A stretch of DNA of 64,000 nt from CAVSNH01 sp963729275 (lineage in GTDB: Bacteria > Actinomycetota > Acidimicrobiia > Acidimicrobiales > RAAP-2): assembly GCA_963729275.1 (NCBI GenBank), contig CAVSNH010000003.1, positions 682,001-746,000 of the forward strand, read 5' to 3'. Below, in pieces: positions 44,197-53,018 of the stretch. Position 1 is the stretch's first letter. Every line of letters begins with the position of its first letter. A program made the translations under genes and the position numbers. A model generated the notes under the pieces. It was given only the letters and a program-made list of their open reading frames with translations. It did no database searches and had not been told where the DNA came from.

Positions 44197-44237
44197 CCGG
44201 GGATGCGCTTCCACCGAAGGTAATGGCGCATCCCCGG
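44197..44237 (-). terminator. Strong hairpin downstream of the peroxiredoxin remnant
   Basis: CCGGGGATGCGC and GCGCATCCCCGG form a perfect 12-bp stem with a 17-nt loop, 4 bp after the stop of the leftward peroxiredoxin frame. There is no long T-run, as is common for actinobacterial terminators. Confidence 0.6.
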
Positions 44238-44241
44238 AATC

Positions 44242-44835
44242 TCACTGCGGCTGGGGCACGATGCGGATGTAGGGCTTCGGCTCGTCCCACATTCCGTAGA
44301 TCTCCTTGGCCTCGTCGTTTGAGACGGAGCCGGCGATGACCACGTCCTCACCCTGCTGCCAGTTAACCGGTGTGGCTACCCGGTGGTTGGCCGTCAGCTG
44401 GAGCGAGTCGATGACCCGGAGCACCTCATCGAAATTGCGCCCGGTCGTCATCGGATAGATGAGGATCAGCTTGACCTTCTTATCCGGCCCGATGATGAAC
44501 ACGTTCCTGACCGTCTGATTGTCGGCTGGTGTGCGGTCCTTCGGATCCCCGGACGTGGCGGCGGGCAGCATCCCGTAGAGCTTGGACACGTTGAAGTCGG
44601 TGTCGCCAATCATCGGGTAGTTGGGGCGTGTGCCCTGGGTCTCTTCGATGTCGGCCGCCCAGCGTTCGTGGTTATCAGTGGAGTCCACTGAGAGTCCGAT
44701 CACCTTCACGCCCCGGCGGTCGAACTCCGGCTTGAGCTTGGCCATGTAGCCGAGCTCCGTCGTGCAGATGGGGGTGAAGTCCTTCGGATGCGAGAACAGG
44801 ACGGCCCACGAGTCTCCGATCCAGTCACAGCCCCG
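44242..44835 (-). pseudogene. 1-Cys peroxiredoxin lacking its N-terminus
   Basis: The frame reads WIGDSWAVLFSHPKDFTPIC (peroxidatic Cys), then TTELGYMAKLKPEF, GVKVIGLSVDSTDNHERWAA, YPMIGDTDFNVSKLYGMLP, VRNVFIIGPDKKVKLILIYP and GEDVVIAGSVSNDEAKEIYG, a Prx6-type protein that reduces peroxides. The usual ~25 N-terminal residues are missing. The frame opens at a TAG (44836-44838), with no start codon before Met at 44745, which lies after the Cys. A transposase remnant begins just beyond, so an insertion or deletion probably removed the 5' end. Confidence 0.82.
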
Positions 44836-44949
44836 CTACGCCGCGAGCAAGCCCTTCTGTCGTGGTGGTTGGAGCCAGGCCGACTTGAAGGGTGCGGGCT
44901 CGAGGCGATCGATTCGGCGTCCCAATGATCCTGACACCCTCCGTGCCGA

Positions 44950-45802
44950 TCACTTCGTCGAACTGGAGGTGAACTTCCTGTCGCCGTCTCGAATGAGGAA
45001 AACTGATCGGAAGCGCTCAGCGAGGTTCATGCTCAGGTTGCGGGCTTGCTGGATGACCCACTCCCCCACCGGGTAGGCGGCGGCGCCGGCGAGGTAGGTC
45101 CTCCGGGTATCGATCTCGATGGACAAGAGGACACAGGGACGGCGCAGGAGCACGTATCCACCGTGAAGAAGTCGCAGGCCAACAACGTCGCCGCCTGCGC
45201 TCGAAGGGACTCCGTCCAGGTGGGATCCGAGCGGCGAGGAGTGGGCTCGATTCCGTGCCGATTCAGGATCAACCAGACACTCGAAGAGGCCAGCCGGACG
45301 CCCATCGCGGCCAGCTCACCGTGGATCCTGCGATAGCCCCACGTCGGATTCTCATTCGCCGGGCGAAGGACCAAAGAGACCGTGCCAGAGGGAACGGAGG
45401 TCATCCAGATCGTCGGTGGGCGCAAGTCCACTTCCGTCGCACCAGATCCCGATTCCACCGGAAGAGAGTCTCCGGCCGGACAAAGAATCGGCCTGGTCGC
45501 GCAGCCAAGAGGTAGCGGCTAAATCCGGCGAGCACGGCTCGATCAGCTGGGCGCAGAGCCGGACGCGCCATCTGGCGACGCAAGACGGCAACCTGGTGGC
45601 GGAGCGTGACGACCTCGACGGCCAGCTCCTCGACGCCGCGACGTAAGACGACGCAACTGAAGCAAGCGGACGAAGGCAACGCAGAGGAAGGAGAGTGCCA
45701 CGCTCGATCATTGTTCGCCGTCACATCGGCATCGACAGTCCAGGTCGACTGCGCCGGATGACGCTCTCGACACCAACAGGTTGCGCGTGGCATCTCGGCC
45801 AA
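44950..45802 (-). pseudogene. rve-type transposase remnant, frameshifted
   Basis: Three minus-strand frames give consecutive parts of one transposase. First, VVTLRHQVAVLRRQMARPAL, PADRAVLAGFSRYL and PETLFRWNRDLVRRKWTC. Next, PTWGYRRIHGELAAMGVRLA, RRSDPTWTESLRAQA and LLACDFFTVDT. Last, LSIEIDTRRTYLAGAAAYPV, GEWVIQQARNLSMNLAERF and LIRDGDRKFTSS. These span the HTH and the first two catalytic Asp regions; the C-terminal end is missing. This is the longest of the window's remnants and a reference for the shorter ones. Confidence 0.85.
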
Positions 45803-45913
45803 AGACGAATCGGCAGAGTGAGCATCAGTTGCGAATCACTTCCGCTATGTGGCCGGGCCCCGGCCCCTGACCAATACTGCAGATATAGTCACAGTGTGCA
45901 AGGTAAGACGCGA

Positions 45914-46882
45914 ATGCTCGGGCGTTTGCGCGACATCGGTCTCGTCGCTGTGCAGCCCCGTTCGCTGGCACAGATCGCGGTGCTATTAAGCAGAGGGGAG
46001 ATGAAAGGCCTCGCCGACCTCCTGGCCCGGCGCCTGTCGGAGCGCGACATTCGACGCTTGACGTTCTCATTAATTGCGAAAGAACCCATGCAGCTGACCT
46101 GCGAGCGGGACGGTCTCACTTGGACCGTCGACACGGGCGACGAGATTGGCCGGTCTGTCTATTTAGATGGACGCTACGAAGGGGAAGAGATTGAGGCCGT
46201 CATTGCCTGGTTGGGAGAAGAGCACAGGTCCATGGTCATCGACGTGGGCGCAAACGTTGGCACGACGACCATCCCGTTTGCGAAGGCAGGTTACAACGTC
46301 GTTGCTATCGAGCCTGTGCCGACGACCTTCGCGATGCTCTCTCGAAACGTTGAGGCTAACGGTTTCGAGAACCAGGTCCGCTGTGTGAACCGAGCTATTT
46401 CCGCCACCTCGGGACGAGTCGACATGTGGGTCACTAAGGGATCCGGCCGCAGCGAGTTGGCGGTTGGTGCTCAGGAACCGGGGTTCTCCCAATTCGGAGC
46501 CAAAAAGAAGCGGCGGATCACTGTGGACGGTGATCCCTTGGGTGACTTGCTCAGATCAGAGGGTGTCAAGACTGGTGACATTGCACTTGTGTGGAGCGAC
46601 GCGCAGGGAAGCGAGTTCTATGTGGTCGAAACGGGTGCTCATCTGTGGGCTGCCGGCGTGCCGTTATACCTCGAAGTCTTTCCGACTCTTCTGGGAATAC
46701 ATGGTGAACTTGATGTTTTCATCGAGCAGGTGGAGAAGGTCTTTGGCCAGTTCCTTACCCGAAATGCACTCATCGCCAGAGGCAGCCCACTAGACATCAA
46801 GAACTTCCGAATGTTCCTCACTGGAATGACGGGGTCGTCCTACAGCGACGCATTATTGATTCCGCGGAGTCGAGATGGGTGA
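45914..46882 (+). CDS. FkbM-family methyltransferase
   Basis: The start is ATG 45914 after AAGGTAAG; 322 residues. The SAM fold reads SMVIDVGANVGTTTIPFAKA, YNVVAIEPVPTTFAMLSRNV, NGFENQVRCVNRAISATSGR, then DIALVWSDAQGSEFYVVETG, the late FkbM motif (usually IKIDVEGxE). FkbM proteins O-methylate sugars, polyketides or glycans. The gene is less GC-rich than its neighbours and lies between an IS remnant and the NRPS operon, which is on the other strand, so it need not belong to it. Confidence 0.87.
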   Translation: MLGRLRDIGLVAVQPRSLAQIAVLLSRGEMKGLADLLARRLSERDIRRLTFSLIAKEPMQLTCERDGLTWTVDTGDEIGRSVYLDGRYEGEEIEAVIAWLGEEHRSMVIDVGANVGTTTIPFAKAGYNVVAIEPVPTTFAMLSRNVEANGFENQVRCVNRAISATSGRVDMWVTKGSGRSELAVGAQEPGFSQFGAKKKRRITVDGDPLGDLLRSEGVKTGDIALVWSDAQGSEFYVVETGAHLWAAGVPLYLEVFPTLLGIHGELDVFIEQVEKVFGQFLTRNALIARGSPLDIKNFRMFLTGMTGSSYSDALLIPRSRDG

Positions 46883-47044
46883 TCCCGAGATGAGATGCTT
46901 CACTTTGGGTCAAGCCCAAGACTGGAGTTCACACCACGTCAGCGTCCGAGGCTGCTCGAAGGGGTACCTCAAGGTGCCGATCGGATAGCTGGCAGCCGTT
47001 CGCTCCGGCATTAGGGGCGGCGACTGTTCGACGGTCAGGTACTC

Positions 47045-47794
47045 TCACTTGATGCACGTCGCGAGCGTGTTACCGATCGACCCCCGAATTTCCGGAGGAC
47101 CCAGCAGATCGCCCTCTACGGCAAGGGTAGCGACGTATCCGGGACTGAGGTCCGCGTCGTGGAGCGACCACTCGCAGCCCGGTTCGAGAAGGCCCCGAAG
47201 GTGAATTCGAGTCAGTGGCTTGACGTGATCGTCCGTCACGTCTAGCTCGTGCAGGGCTATAGCGAGACCCACGCCGAGTGCTTTGAGATAGGCCTCCTTA
47301 CGGGTCCAATACCGGTAGAACGCTCGCCTGCGAGCCTCGGGCGCGAGCTGGTCAAGAGCACCTTGCTCGGCCACGGACAGGACACGATCCAGCAGTGGCT
47401 CGAAATCCATATCCGTTCGAACGCGCTCGACATCGACGCCAAGTTCGCGATCACGCCCTATGGCGAAGACGGCCAGGTCCTCGGAGCGGGACGTGTTGAA
47501 CCTGAGGCGACTCGAGACGCCCAGTGCGAGTTCAGGCTTGCCGCGAGGCCCGGAGTCGATACGAAGCGAGGCTGGCTCTATGCCCAGATAGGCGCCTAGC
47601 AAGAGACGGAGCGCTGAGCGAGCGACGATAAAGCGCCGGCGGTCGAGCCCGAATCGATATCGCTCGGCGCGGTCGAGCTCCTCGGGGGATAGCGTTTCGG
47701 ATTCAGCCAGCCGGTCTCCCGCCCCGCCGTCGAGCCGGGCGGTCCATATGTGGACCTCGTCCCTCTGAGGCACGGCCGCCAGGTCACAGTTCAT
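47045..47794 (-). CDS. 4'-phosphopantetheinyl transferase (Sfp-type)
   Basis: From ATG 47794, which overlaps the NRPS stop as ATGA, the protein has 249 residues. It has PEELDRAERYRFGLDRRRFI, VARSALRLLLGAYLG, GKPELALGVSSRLRFNTSRS, EDLAVFAIGRDRELGVDVER (Mg-binding GVDVE) and FYRYWTRKEAYLKALGVGLA (WTRKEA). It transfers phosphopantetheine from CoA to the carrier domains of the two NRPS proteins in the same operon. Translational coupling supports a dedicated role. Confidence 0.93.
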   Translation of the reverse strand: MNCDLAAVPQRDEVHIWTARLDGGAGDRLAESETLSPEELDRAERYRFGLDRRRFIVARSALRLLLGAYLGIEPASLRIDSGPRGKPELALGVSSRLRFNTSRSEDLAVFAIGRDRELGVDVERVRTDMDFEPLLDRVLSVAEQGALDQLAPEARRRAFYRYWTRKEAYLKALGVGLAIALHELDVTDDHVKPLTRIHLRGLLEPGCEWSLHDADLSPGYVATLAVEGDLLGPPEIRGSIGNTLATCIK

Positions 47795-50700
47795 GTCGGG
47801 CCGTCGAGCTTGTGGCCAGGGATCTTCCTCATGCTCTCGCTCAGAACATCGGCGATCATGGCTAACTGCGGGGCTTCGATGATCGAGGTGTGGTCGCCGG
47901 GAACGGGGTGAACGCGAAGGACGCCCTTGTGCAGACCCTCCCACCCTCCCGAGCGTCCGCATCGGGCCGAGCTGCTGTCCGATAGAAAGACGTCGAGCGG
48001 GGCGTCGTGACCAACAACGGTGTAACGACGTCTAATTGCCTTCAACCCGTCCAGATCGAACTGGTCGGGAGGAAGCCTGACGAATCGCCTGTGAAGCCGG
48101 CCTCGAAAGCTGTTAGTGATCCGGCGAAGGCGGTGGCCACGGTGTGGCGCACACTGGGCTGGGGCACTTTCTCGCCGTCTCCTGAGTTCAGACGGCTCGC
48201 CACAATCGAGCAACCCGAGGCAGCCGATATCCTCTCCCGCTGCTCGCAGCTTACCTGCCACTTCATAGGCAACGAGCCCGCCGATGGAATAGCCGGCGAT
48301 GAAGTAGGGGCCTCGCGGCTGGCGAACCCGTATCTCGGCGTGCATCTCTTCGACGAGGCTCTCGAAGGTCTTCGAGCGATCGACGTACTCTCCGAGGCGC
48401 CATGCCGCGAGGCCGTCAATTTTAAAGTCTTCGGCGAGCGAGGTTGCGAGTAGCTGCCGAGCGGTCAGCGCCCACTCATGCGGAGAAATGTAGAAGAGAG
48501 TGAGGGCGGGGGCATTAGGCGGAGGACACGCGTCGGGATGCACGCCGACAGCCGAGCCGCCCTGGTGGCCGCGAATGGCGGCCGCCATTCCTCGCACGGT
48601 GGGCCCCTGCTCGAAGAGGACAACAAGAGGTAGATCCATCCCTAGGGATTGCCCGGCCGCAGCCACCAAGCGCCAAGCCATCAACGAGTCACCCCCCAAC
48701 TCGAAGAAGTCGTCCTCTACCCCGAGCTCTTCGATGCCGAGTGTAGTGATCCAGATCCTCAGAAGTTGCGCCTCAAGAACAGAGGGCGGGGCCGAGCCTG
48801 ACCGCTCAAGGCGCCCGCCGATGCTTGGTGCAGGAAGGCTGCGCCGGTCGAGTTTCCCGTTTGCCGAGTATGGGATTCGATCGAGGACGACGAACGCGGA
48901 GGGCACCATGTACTCAGGCAACGTGGCGCGAAGCAGCTGTCTCAATTCCGAGTCCGTCGGCATGGGCCCGGTCGGGACGATATATGCCACCAGGAGCGTC
49001 CTGTCTGGGATCTCCTCTCGCTTTACAACTACGGCGGCTGCCACATTCGGATACGTTTTCAAGGCAGCCTCGATCTCGGCGGGTTCGATGCGGTAGCCAT
49101 GGTGCTTTATCTGTTGGTCGAGGCGACCGAGGCACTCGATGCGGCCGTCCGAAAGGAAGCGACCGAGATCACCCGTGCGATAGAGGCGGCCACCTGACAC
49201 GAATTTGTCAGATACGAAGCGGTAGCCCGTTTCGTCGGGACGATTGAGGTAACCGTCGCAGACCCCACTACCGCCGATAGCGATCTCGCCTGGGACTCCA
49301 ATCGGGACCGGCTCGCCTCGATCGTCGAGAATGTAGACACGGACGTTAGCTATCGGTCTGCCGATAGTGATCGGTCCTTCGTCTTCGACCCCTCCGAGCG
49401 TCGCCCAAACAGTGGTCTCGGTCGGACCATAGGCATTCCACAATGCAGCACAACGACTGCGGAGCGACTTGGCCAGTAGAGGCGTCAAAGCCTCCCCGGC
49501 GCTCACGACGGCGAGATCGCCACTACCGGTCCAGCCAGCCTCGACAAGCATCTGCCAGGTGGAGGGGGTCGCTTGCATGAAAGTGATTCCCGCCTCTGTG
49601 AAGAGCCTGCTCAGGCGGGGTGCATCGATTGCGACGTCACGTGGAATGACACAAAGACGAGCCCCGGTGACCAGAGGAAGCCAGAAATCGAGCACTGACA
49701 TGTCGAAGGCAAAGGTCGCAACCGCTCCGACGGTGTCGCCGGGCCCCACGCTGAACTTGCGTGTAGCGAACGTCAGCAGATTGACGACCGAGCGATGGCG
49801 AATCGATACGGCTTTCGGCTTCCCGGTCGATCCCGACGTGTACACGATGTACATCGTGTCGCGCGCCGATACGGCTCCGGGTGGTGAGCCCTCTCTTGGC
49901 TCGGGCGTCGACCCAGGCTCCATCGATACCAAGTCGACCGAGCCCGCTAGTGGTAACGCAACCACTCGGTTGTCGGTCAGAAGAATCTTGGCGCCGGAGT
50001 CCTTCATCATGAAGGTGAGGCGGCTCGCCGGGTATGAAGGGTCGAGGGGAAGAATTGCCGCACCGGTCTTCAAGATCGCGAGCAGCCCGACGATCATCTC
50101 GAGTGACCGCTCGGCATGAAGGCCGACGACCGTGCCTGACCGAGCCCCGATCGGCGACAGCCGGTGGGCGATTGCGTTGGCTCTTCGATCTAGTTCAAGA
50201 TATGTGAGGGACTCCCCCTCGAAGACGACAGCGACGCCATCGGGGTCAAGTTTTGCACGTGCAGCGACGAGCTCGTGTACGCATATCTCGCCCGGATAAT
50301 CGGCTTCGGTGGCGTTCCACTCGATCAGAGCGGTGTGGCGCTCCTGCTCGGTAAGAAGCGGGAGCGTCGACACTCGCTTCGTGGCGTCCGTGGCAATGCC
50401 GTGGAGCACGGTGAGGAAGTGGCCGACCATCCGACGGGCCGTATCAGCCTTGATGATGTCGGTGTCGAAGATCAGCAGGCCGCAAATTCGACCATCCGGG
50501 CGCTCGTCGAGCTCCAGATCCAGATCCAATTTGGCGTGTCCGATTGCGTCGCCGATCTCAGCCTCCATCAGGTGAACGCTCCAAGACGGGTCGGGCGACG
50601 CCATCGGCGGCTGCAATTCGATCATCGCCTGGAACAACGGGTTGGAGCCGTGGTTGCGGTGAGGCTGAAGCTCTCGCACGAGAGTGGCAAAAGGCACAAG

Positions 50701-51795
50701 GTTGTCCAGAGCGTCAAGCATCTCTGAACGGGTACGGGAGAGGAGGTCGACGATGGTCGGGTCGCCACCAATGTTCAAGCGGATTACGAGCGGCGTAAGG
50801 CTGTAGCCGACGAGCGAGTTCAGCTCGGGCCGCTGGCGCAAGTCGGCCACGGTGCCGAACACAACGTCCTGTTGGCCTGAGTACTTGCTAAGAAGCACGC
50901 CAAAGGCGGTCGCGAGAACCTGAAAGAGAGTGACGCCGGCCTGTTGGGCCAAGGAACGCAGCCCAGAGGCCACTTCGGTGCCGATAGTGATCTCCTCGAC
51001 CTGTCCGCGAAATCGCTGTACTGGGGGACGCGGGTGATCGAGTGGGAATTCGAGGCTCGCCGCACCGGAGAGATGACTTCGCCAATACTCGATCCGGCGG
51101 CCCACCCCAGGGCCTGAGACCCAACCTTGCTCCCACTCGGCGTAGTCGCCGTACTGGACGACCGGCTCAGGCAGCGGCGACGATTTTCCGGTGGCGAAGG
51201 CGTCATAGAGGCCCACGAGCTCGGGGAGCAATACGCGGTAAAGGGTGACCCCATCGAAGATGAGATGGTGTATCGCCAAGTAGAGGCGGTGATGGTCGTC
51301 GGCGAACCGAACGAGACTGGGACGCAGCAGCGGACCGTGCTCGAGGTCGTAGGGACGCTTGGCCGCTTCTGCTGCCTCCCGGGCCGCACGGTGCTCCGCT
51401 TCGTCGGCCGACAGTAAAGACAGGTCCAAAAGGGGGAGGTCGAACACCGTGGTGGGATTCACCACCTGTGCAGGCTTACCGCCGACGAGAGTGAAGTTCG
51501 TGCGCCACGCTTCGTGCCGGCGCACGAACTCATTGAAGGCACAGCGGAAGACGTTGACGTCGAATGGACCGTCCTTCCTGATCGTGACTGCCTCGTTGTA
51601 GACAGGGCTCGCCGGGACAAGTCGACTGAAGTACCAAAGCGGTTCCTGGTCAACCGACAGGGGGGCGCGGTCCCCGTCGGCACGACGTCTCACCGGAGGC
51701 AATGAGGGCAGACCCACTGGGACATGGCCCCGCAGCCGCTGTGCCAACAGGGCACGTTTTGCTGCCGAGAGCGGGTCCGCGTCGGAGTGGGTCAT
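47791..51795 (-). CDS. Nonribosomal peptide synthetase module, C-A-T-TE
   Basis: From ATG 51795, overlapping the P450 stop, the protein has 1334 residues. Condensation ~45-480 with active site HHLIFDG (~176-182). Adenylation ~510-910: MYIVYTSGSTGKPKAVSIRH, AYGPTETTVWA, LYRTGDLGRF and NGKLDRRSLP. By hand the specificity residues read D-M-L-Q-V-A-A-V-W, matching no code I know. Carrier: FFELGGDSLMAW. C-terminal thioesterase with GPYFIAGYSIGGLVAYEVAG (Ser in GYSIG) and PGDHTSII. It condenses the upstream carrier-bound residue with its own and releases the product. No epimerisation domain or MbtH partner is seen. Confidence 0.95.
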   Translation of the reverse strand: MTHSDADPLSAAKRALLAQRLRGHVPVGLPSLPPVRRRADGDRAPLSVDQEPLWYFSRLVPASPVYNEAVTIRKDGPFDVNVFRCAFNEFVRRHEAWRTNFTLVGGKPAQVVNPTTVFDLPLLDLSLLSADEAEHRAAREAAEAAKRPYDLEHGPLLRPSLVRFADDHHRLYLAIHHLIFDGVTLYRVLLPELVGLYDAFATGKSSPLPEPVVQYGDYAEWEQGWVSGPGVGRRIEYWRSHLSGAASLEFPLDHPRPPVQRFRGQVEEITIGTEVASGLRSLAQQAGVTLFQVLATAFGVLLSKYSGQQDVVFGTVADLRQRPELNSLVGYSLTPLVIRLNIGGDPTIVDLLSRTRSEMLDALDNLVPFATLVRELQPHRNHGSNPLFQAMIELQPPMASPDPSWSVHLMEAEIGDAIGHAKLDLDLELDERPDGRICGLLIFDTDIIKADTARRMVGHFLTVLHGIATDATKRVSTLPLLTEQERHTALIEWNATEADYPGEICVHELVAARAKLDPDGVAVVFEGESLTYLELDRRANAIAHRLSPIGARSGTVVGLHAERSLEMIVGLLAILKTGAAILPLDPSYPASRLTFMMKDSGAKILLTDNRVVALPLAGSVDLVSMEPGSTPEPREGSPPGAVSARDTMYIVYTSGSTGKPKAVSIRHRSVVNLLTFATRKFSVGPGDTVGAVATFAFDMSVLDFWLPLVTGARLCVIPRDVAIDAPRLSRLFTEAGITFMQATPSTWQMLVEAGWTGSGDLAVVSAGEALTPLLAKSLRSRCAALWNAYGPTETTVWATLGGVEDEGPITIGRPIANVRVYILDDRGEPVPIGVPGEIAIGGSGVCDGYLNRPDETGYRFVSDKFVSGGRLYRTGDLGRFLSDGRIECLGRLDQQIKHHGYRIEPAEIEAALKTYPNVAAAVVVKREEIPDRTLLVAYIVPTGPMPTDSELRQLLRATLPEYMVPSAFVVLDRIPYSANGKLDRRSLPAPSIGGRLERSGSAPPSVLEAQLLRIWITTLGIEELGVEDDFFELGGDSLMAWRLVAAAGQSLGMDLPLVVLFEQGPTVRGMAAAIRGHQGGSAVGVHPDACPPPNAPALTLFYISPHEWALTARQLLATSLAEDFKIDGLAAWRLGEYVDRSKTFESLVEEMHAEIRVRQPRGPYFIAGYSIGGLVAYEVAGKLRAAGEDIGCLGLLDCGEPSELRRRRESAPAQCAPHRGHRLRRITNSFRGRLHRRFVRLPPDQFDLDGLKAIRRRYTVVGHDAPLDVFLSDSSSARCGRSGGWEGLHKGVLRVHPVPGDHTSIIEAPQLAMIADVLSESMRKIPGHKLDGPT

Positions 51796-53012
51796 AAGAA
51801 CTCGACGTGCAACGCGCTGAGGCCCCGCAAACCGAGGTTGGGGCGCCAGGTGATCGGGCCAGACTTCAGGCGGAGATCGGGTAGGCGTCGGAGTATGGTC
51901 TCGAATGCCACCTGGCCTTCGATGCGGGCAAGAGCAGCGCCGAAGCAGTGATGGGCCGCCCATCCAAATGCGAGGTGTCGGTTGTCAAGGCGGGAGATGT
52001 CGAGGTGATCCGGATCCGGGTAGCGTTCAGGGTCCCGGTTGGCCGCTCCCATGACGGCGATGACCGCCTGACCTTTCATAAGATGCTTGCCGTTCAACTC
52101 GAGCGTTTCAGGTACTAGTCGGGCGGTATGTTGGCTCGGGCTCTCGTAGCGCAGAAGCTCCTCGATGGCGGTCGGGATCAGGCTGAAATCTCCCCGCAAT
52201 CGCGCTAGATCTTCGGGATGGCGCAGCAACGTCAGCACTCCGTTGCCGATCAGGTTCGTAGTCGTCTCCAGTCCACCCACCATCGTGACAATCAGGTTTG
52301 CTACGACCTCATCCTCAGTGAGGCGGTCGCCATCGACGTCGGCCGTCGCAAGGCACGTTATGAGACCTTCGCCGTGTCCTTTTGACTGTCGGCGCACCGC
52401 CTCGTGAAAATAGCTCGTCATCTCCTCGAGGCTTCGGAGGACGTTTGTCGATCGTCCAGGATTGTGCTGGAAGTTGCCAAGCATCTCGGCGAAATCCTGT
52501 GACCAGCACTTCAGCCTTTGATGTTCGTCGGCCGCCAGACCGAACATCTCGGCGGTCACGATCGCAGGCAGTGGATTGGCAAAATCTGCCATCACGTCCA
52601 TCGCGCCCATGGTGACGACGCGGTCGATGAGCGCATCGGCGATCTCGCGGATACGCGCCCTCAGTAGTTCCACCCTCGATGGCGTGAATGCCGCCGCCGC
52701 CAGTCGGCGTATGCGACCGTGAGCAGGGGGGTCGAGGAACAGCATCTGCTTGACCATGACACGAGCGATCGGTACCAAATGGTCCAATCCGAGCGCGGAC
52801 AGCTTCTCTGGGGACGGGGTACGGGAGCCGAGAAATCGCTGAAGCACAGTCACGACGTCGGTGTACCGAGTAACCACCCAGGCGTGCAGATAGGGGTCCC
52901 AGTGGACCGGATCCGTTTCGCGCAGCCGCTGGTAGAGAGGGTACGGACAGGCGAGCACGTCTGGCTCCAAGAGGTGATAAAGACTGAGCGAGGCTGTGGT
53001 GGTGGCGGTCAT
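51792..53012 (-). CDS. Cytochrome P450 within the NRPS operon
   Basis: This 406-residue bacterial class I P450 starts 6 bp after the A-T gene and overlaps the next NRPS start. The I helix reads VTMVGGLETTTNLIGNGVLT, with an acid-Thr pair. The ExxR helix is IEELLRYESPSQHTAR. The haem loop is LAFGWAAHHCFGAALARIEG, where the fourth position of the FxxGxxxC motif is Ala instead of Gly. P450s encoded between an A-T protein and further NRPS parts often beta-hydroxylate the carrier-bound amino acid (as NikQ and NovI do). Electrons would come from ferredoxins encoded elsewhere. Confidence 0.93.
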   Translation of the reverse strand: MTATTTASLSLYHLLEPDVLACPYPLYQRLRETDPVHWDPYLHAWVVTRYTDVVTVLQRFLGSRTPSPEKLSALGLDHLVPIARVMVKQMLFLDPPAHGRIRRLAAAAFTPSRVELLRARIREIADALIDRVVTMGAMDVMADFANPLPAIVTAEMFGLAADEHQRLKCWSQDFAEMLGNFQHNPGRSTNVLRSLEEMTSYFHEAVRRQSKGHGEGLITCLATADVDGDRLTEDEVVANLIVTMVGGLETTTNLIGNGVLTLLRHPEDLARLRGDFSLIPTAIEELLRYESPSQHTARLVPETLELNGKHLMKGQAVIAVMGAANRDPERYPDPDHLDISRLDNRHLAFGWAAHHCFGAALARIEGQVAFETILRRLPDLRLKSGPITWRPNLGLRGLSALHVEFL

Positions 53013-53018
53013 GACCTT

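Noticed and set aside
45914..46882. FkbM methyltransferase as part of the NRPS cluster
   Set aside because: It is on the opposite strand, ~160 bp beyond the PPTase stop, with different base composition and an IS remnant on its other side; membership cannot be supported.
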